Source: JBOGNO01 sp050747245 | GTDB taxonomy: Bacteria > Acidobacteriota > Terriglobia > Acidiferrales > UBA7541 | Assembly (NCBI GenBank): GCA_050747245.1 | Contig: JBOGNO010000012.1 | Location: forward strand, 72,118-136,117 | Reading direction: 5' to 3' | Length of the DNA stretch: 64,000 nucleotides | Shown here: positions 61,286 through 64,000 of the stretch, in pieces | Numbering within the stretch: the stretch's first letter is position 1 | Layout: the number at the start of each line of letters is the position of its first letter | Translations under genes and position numbers: made by a program | The notes under the pieces: generated by a model | What the model saw: only the letters and a program-made list of their open reading frames with translations | Database searches by the model: none | What the model was told of the DNA's origin: nothing

Positions 61286-62500
61286 ATGACCCAAACCGGT
61301 GCTACACAACGAAGCAGCGAGCAGGCAGATGCTATTCGTCCGTTTGACGTGAATGTTCCTGAAGCGGAACTCACCGAATTGCGCAGGCGCATAAACGCGA
61401 CAAGATGGCCTGAACGGGAAACGGTCACGGATGCGTCGCAAGGCGTGCAGTTCGCCACTATGCAGGCCCTCGCGCGTTATTGGGCGACAGAGTACGACTG
61501 GCGCAAAATCGAAGCGAAACTAAAGGCCTTGCCAAACTTCATTACCGAGATCGATGGGCTGGACATTCATTTCATTCACGTTCGTTCGAAACATGAAAAT
61601 GCATTGCCGCTCATCGTGACGCACGGTTGGCCGGGTTCGGTGATCGAGCAACTGAAGATCGTCGAGCCACTGACCAACCCCACGGCACACGGCGGAAGCG
61701 CGTCAGATGCGTTCGATCTGGTGATTCCGTCGATGCCGGGCTACGGGTTTTCAGGCAAGCCGACGACGACCGGCTGGGGCCCCGAGCGCATCGCGCGTGC
61801 CTGGGTCGTGCTGATGAAGCGCCTTGGGTACACGAAATTTGTGGCGCAAGGCGGCGATTGGGGTGCTGTCATCACCGATCTAATGGGCGTGCAGGCGGCT
61901 CCGGAATTGCTCGGCATTCACACCAACATGCCGGGCGCGGTGCCAGTCGAAGTTGACAAGGCGGCCCAGTCCGGCGCCTCGGCGCCATCAAGTTTTTCCG
62001 CCGACGAGAAACTCGCTTACGAGCGGCTACGATTCGTATATAGCAAAGGCGTCGCCTACGGCTACCAGATGGGGTTGCGCCCGCAGACGTTGTACGGAAT
62101 TGCGGATTCCCCCGTCGGCCTGGCCGCCTATTTTCTGGACCACGATGCGTGGAGCTATGCGCTGATCGCACGCGTCTTCGCAGGAGAATCCGCCGGCCTC
62201 ACACGAGACGACGTCCTCGACAACATCACGATCGCCTGGTTGACGAACACGGCGATTTCCGGGGCCCGTCTCTATTGGGAGAATAAGTTCTCGTATTTTA
62301 GTGTCAAAGGCGTTTCCATCCCGGTGGCCGTAAGCGCCTTTCCGGACGAGATCGATCTGTGCCCGCGCAGTTGGGCGGAGCGGGCCTATCCCAAACTCAT
62401 CTATTACAACAAGCACGACAAAGGCGGACACTTCGCGGCATTTGAACAGCCGCAGCTCCTTTCAGAAGATCTGCGCGAGGGCTTCCGACCACTGCGCTAG
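61286..62500 (+). CDS. Epoxide hydrolase (EHN-type alpha/beta hydrolase)
   Basis: A 404-aa hydrolase. The N-terminal EHN domain (about 15-110) has RPFDVNVPEAELTELRRRINATRWPE. HGWPGS at 113-118 gives the oxyanion hole. GGDWGA at 189-194 carries the nucleophile Asp191 (Asp rather than Ser indicates epoxide hydrolase chemistry). The C-terminal GGHFAAFEQP supplies the base His382. It would open epoxides to diols. The ATG at 61286 is six bases after AAAGGAGGT, an excellent ribosome site. It is monocistronic and bracketed by repeats B and C. Confidence 0.92.
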   Translation: MTQTGATQRSSEQADAIRPFDVNVPEAELTELRRRINATRWPERETVTDASQGVQFATMQALARYWATEYDWRKIEAKLKALPNFITEIDGLDIHFIHVRSKHENALPLIVTHGWPGSVIEQLKIVEPLTNPTAHGGSASDAFDLVIPSMPGYGFSGKPTTTGWGPERIARAWVVLMKRLGYTKFVAQGGDWGAVITDLMGVQAAPELLGIHTNMPGAVPVEVDKAAQSGASAPSSFSADEKLAYERLRFVYSKGVAYGYQMGLRPQTLYGIADSPVGLAAYFLDHDAWSYALIARVFAGESAGLTRDDVLDNITIAWLTNTAISGARLYWENKFSYFSVKGVSIPVAVSAFPDEIDLCPRSWAERAYPKLIYYNKHDKGGHFAAFEQPQLLSEDLREGFRPLR

Positions 62501-62662
62501 TTAGACTGGGTGGCGGCGCGTACGACGTGCGCGCCGCCTTCCCTTGCAGCACGCGGCAACAGCTGAAAGTTCAAATCAAGCACGCCGAAGTGAAAGGCGG
62601 AACTATTGGCTAGGTCCTGGTAAACGCCCTTCACGCACTCTACCAAGTCATGCCCGGATGGA

Positions 62663-63050
62663 AGGCTACCCGGAAGTTATCCAGAAACGGCGTTCTGGGA
62701 ACGAACAGACACCCTTCCGCGCGGATTGCCGCCTACTCGCAAGCAAACGCGGGGTGCCAACCTCTGCGATCGCAGTTCAACCGTGCGGTCCAGACACGGT
62801 GATCTGCAAATCCTGGATCGTCGCGCCGCAGCTACTTTGACCGAGCACGCGAATATTGTAAGCCAGCCCACTACCGTTTCCGTAGGACTGCGTCAGTCTC
62901 ACTTCTGCCGACTCCTTGTCCGAGAGGATCATTTTGCACCCTACTTCCCAGATTTGGTCGCTTGGCCCGAGATGACTTTCGTATTGCCCGTGATCCAGGA
63001 GCAATCCGGAAATCACGTTCGACAAGCGGACTTCCCGGTACTAATCTCCT
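62663..63050. repeat. Dispersed intergenic repeat, copy C
   Basis: About 388 bp. It matches A in GGATCGTCGCGCCGCAGCTA and TTGACCGAGCACGCGAATATTG, and B in CGGAAGTTATCCAGAAACGG. Its right half is the most diverged copy and the stem of the CTTCCGG/CCGGGAG dyad is degraded. It lies 160 bp after the epoxide hydrolase stop. Confidence 0.82.
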
Positions 63051-63418
63051 CGATGAGTGGATTGGCGATTTACCACTCGTCGCAGAGGTCGTCGCAAGCC
63101 AATTGGCAAAGATCACTTGCCCAACAGGCGGCAATACATCGAGAACAGGTTCCAACGGCAATCCGCATCCCCCGGCCCCTGATGCCAGGGCCTCCGCCGT
63201 GACGGCTCGCGCTCCTGCGCAGGTTGCGCTGGCACTCTAATCGTCAGGTTAACGAGTAATTGCTCAAGGAAGCCTATTCGTTAAACCATGCATCCAGCTG
63301 CGATACGCGGCGCATGGGGAAGGATAAATTAGCCCAGGTGTCAGGGTTCAGAGATGAGGAAACAGAAAGCGGGCACCCCAAAATTCACACTTGACATCGA
63401 CAGATAATTCACTACCAT
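63051..63418. other. Intergenic region upstream of the ArsR-AHSA1 gene
   Basis: No gene seen. TTGACA at 63391-63396 could be a -35 element, but no well-spaced -10 fits upstream of the ATG at 63419, and no Shine-Dalgarno precedes that ATG. Confidence 0.4.
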
Positions 63419-64000
63419 ATGGTTGTGGATAAGTTAGACACAACATTCGCGGCTCTGTCTGATCCAACCCGCCGGGCGATGATCGAACAACTCTCCCATG
63501 GGCCTGCCTCTGTGCATGGATTGACGGAACCGTTTGCACTCTCGCAGCAGATGATTTCAAAACATATTGCCTACCTGGTGCGGGCGCGGATTGTGATCAA
63601 GACGAAGCGTGGAAGAGAGAGCGTGTGCACGCTTAGGCCAGAGGCGATAAAGTCAGTCAGCGACTGGGCGATTTGTTATCGCCGATTCTGGGAAGAGAGT
63701 TTCGACAAGTTGGATGTGGTTGTGAATCAAATGAAAAAAGGGAGGTCAGAGATGACAAAAAACACGGTTAAGGAGACAGAGCGGATGGTGGTCACTAGAG
63801 TTTTTGATGCCCCACGCGCATTGGTTTGGGAGGCGTGGACAAACCCGAAATATGTGATGCAGTGGTGGGGGCCGAAGGGTTTTACTGCGCCTTTTTGCGA
63901 GATGGATTTTCGCGTAGGAGGAAAATTTCTCTGCTGCATGAGAGCGCCGGATGGGCAGGAGGGCTGGAATGCTGGGGAATACCACGAGATTGTTCTGCAC
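63419..64000 (+). CDS. ArsR-family regulator fused to AHSA1/SRPBCC domain (3' end beyond window)
   Basis: An uninterrupted frame of 194 codons to the window edge. Residues 1-110 are a winged-helix ArsR repressor (TFAALSDPTRRAMIEQLS, then LSQQMISKHIAYLVRARIV as the recognition region). From residue 112 an AHSA1/SRPBCC domain begins (MTKNTVKETERMVVTRVFDAPRALVWEAWTNPKYVMQWWGPKGFT). In most genomes these are two adjacent, often overlapping genes. Here no stop separates them, and the internal ATG at 63752 keeps a good GGGAGG six bases upstream. So a fusion protein, a separate AHSA1 protein, or both may be made. The ligand is unknown; such pairs respond to small hydrophobic molecules. Confidence 0.82.
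   Translation, partial: MVVDKLDTTFAALSDPTRRAMIEQLSHGPASVHGLTEPFALSQQMISKHIAYLVRARIVIKTKRGRESVCTLRPEAIKSVSDWAICYRRFWEESFDKLDVVVNQMKKGRSEMTKNTVKETERMVVTRVFDAPRALVWEAWTNPKYVMQWWGPKGFTAPFCEMDFRVGGKFLCCMRAPDGQEGWNAGEYHEIVLH

Noticed and set aside
57421..63050. Insertion sequence or transposon as source of the repeats
   Set aside because: No transposase frame, terminal inverted repeats or target duplications could be seen around any copy.
62726..63202. 158-aa open frame on the plus strand
   Set aside because: Lies mostly within repeat copy C; the frame is not preserved in copies A and B, so it is unlikely to be coding.
63391..63408. TTGACA and GATAAT upstream of the ArsR fusion
   Set aside because: They are only 6 bp apart, so they cannot form one sigma-70 promoter, and any -10 correctly spaced from the TTGACA would put transcription start after the ATG.

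Overview
The window looks like a chromosomal segment of a soil-type Acidobacteriota genome. I infer this from the GC-rich, codon-biased genes and from family content typical of that phylum: a Ser/Thr kinase fused to PD40 propeller repeats, a TonB-dependent receptor with an N-terminal carboxypeptidase-regulatory-like domain, a giant SBBP/choice-of-anchor-D surface protein, an AMIN/HEAT protein, tandem DUF4386 proteins and ECF sigma factors. No rRNA, CRISPR array, transposase, integrase or phage gene was recognised. Three tRNAs are present: Leu(TAG), Lys(CTT) and Gly(GCC).

Layout. 1-6.9 kb holds housekeeping and small metabolic genes: trigger factor running off the left edge, a membrane diguanylate cyclase, an aldose-1-epimerase-like protein, tRNA-Leu, an MFS transporter, a zinc-ribbon membrane protein with a good terminator, a DHH phosphoesterase and tRNA-Lys. 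7.1-13.2 kb, directly after tRNA-Lys, is a two-gene module: a TIR-TIR-NTPase protein followed 39 bp later by an NTPase-TM-coiled-coil-TPR protein. Both NTPases look like the 'AAA-like' (AAA_35) type. It is the best candidate here for an undescribed signalling or defence system. 13.3-20.9 kb encodes one 2550-aa secreted repeat protein. 21.2-24.2 kb is an overlapping operon of a MacB-type ABC ATPase, its permease and a secreted esterase.

24.2-35 kb is mixed: an AT-richer intergenic stretch with short direct repeats, a secreted beta-propeller-like protein, a secreted alpha/beta hydrolase, three tandem DUF4386 paralogues, an ECF sigma factor with a small membrane partner, an AMIN-STN-HEAT protein, galE, two paralogous small membrane proteins and a PilZ protein. 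35-46.5 kb holds msrB, a TonB-dependent receptor whose start codon is problematic, an amidohydrolase with a DUF4342 protein, a dicarboxylate symporter, and a four-gene GldA/GldF/GldG/DUF4340 ABC cassette ending in a strong bidirectional terminator. 47-51.5 kb carries nucleotide and cell-wall metabolism: a deoxyribosyltransferase-like protein, a DUF84/YjjX NTPase, thymidine kinase, NagZ and a GHMP sugar kinase.

51.5-64 kb is the most rearranged part. The last 56 codons of a secreted protein are duplicated on the far side of the PD40 kinase, and the two copies differ almost only at synonymous sites. Three ~380-bp copies of a dispersed intergenic repeat, plus a probable fragment, punctuate the region. 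They separate a DrrAB-like ABC exporter, a YCII/secreted protein/ECF42-type sigma factor group, an epoxide hydrolase, and an in-frame ArsR-AHSA1 fusion that runs off the right edge. All functional calls are by eye from motifs; no database search was possible.
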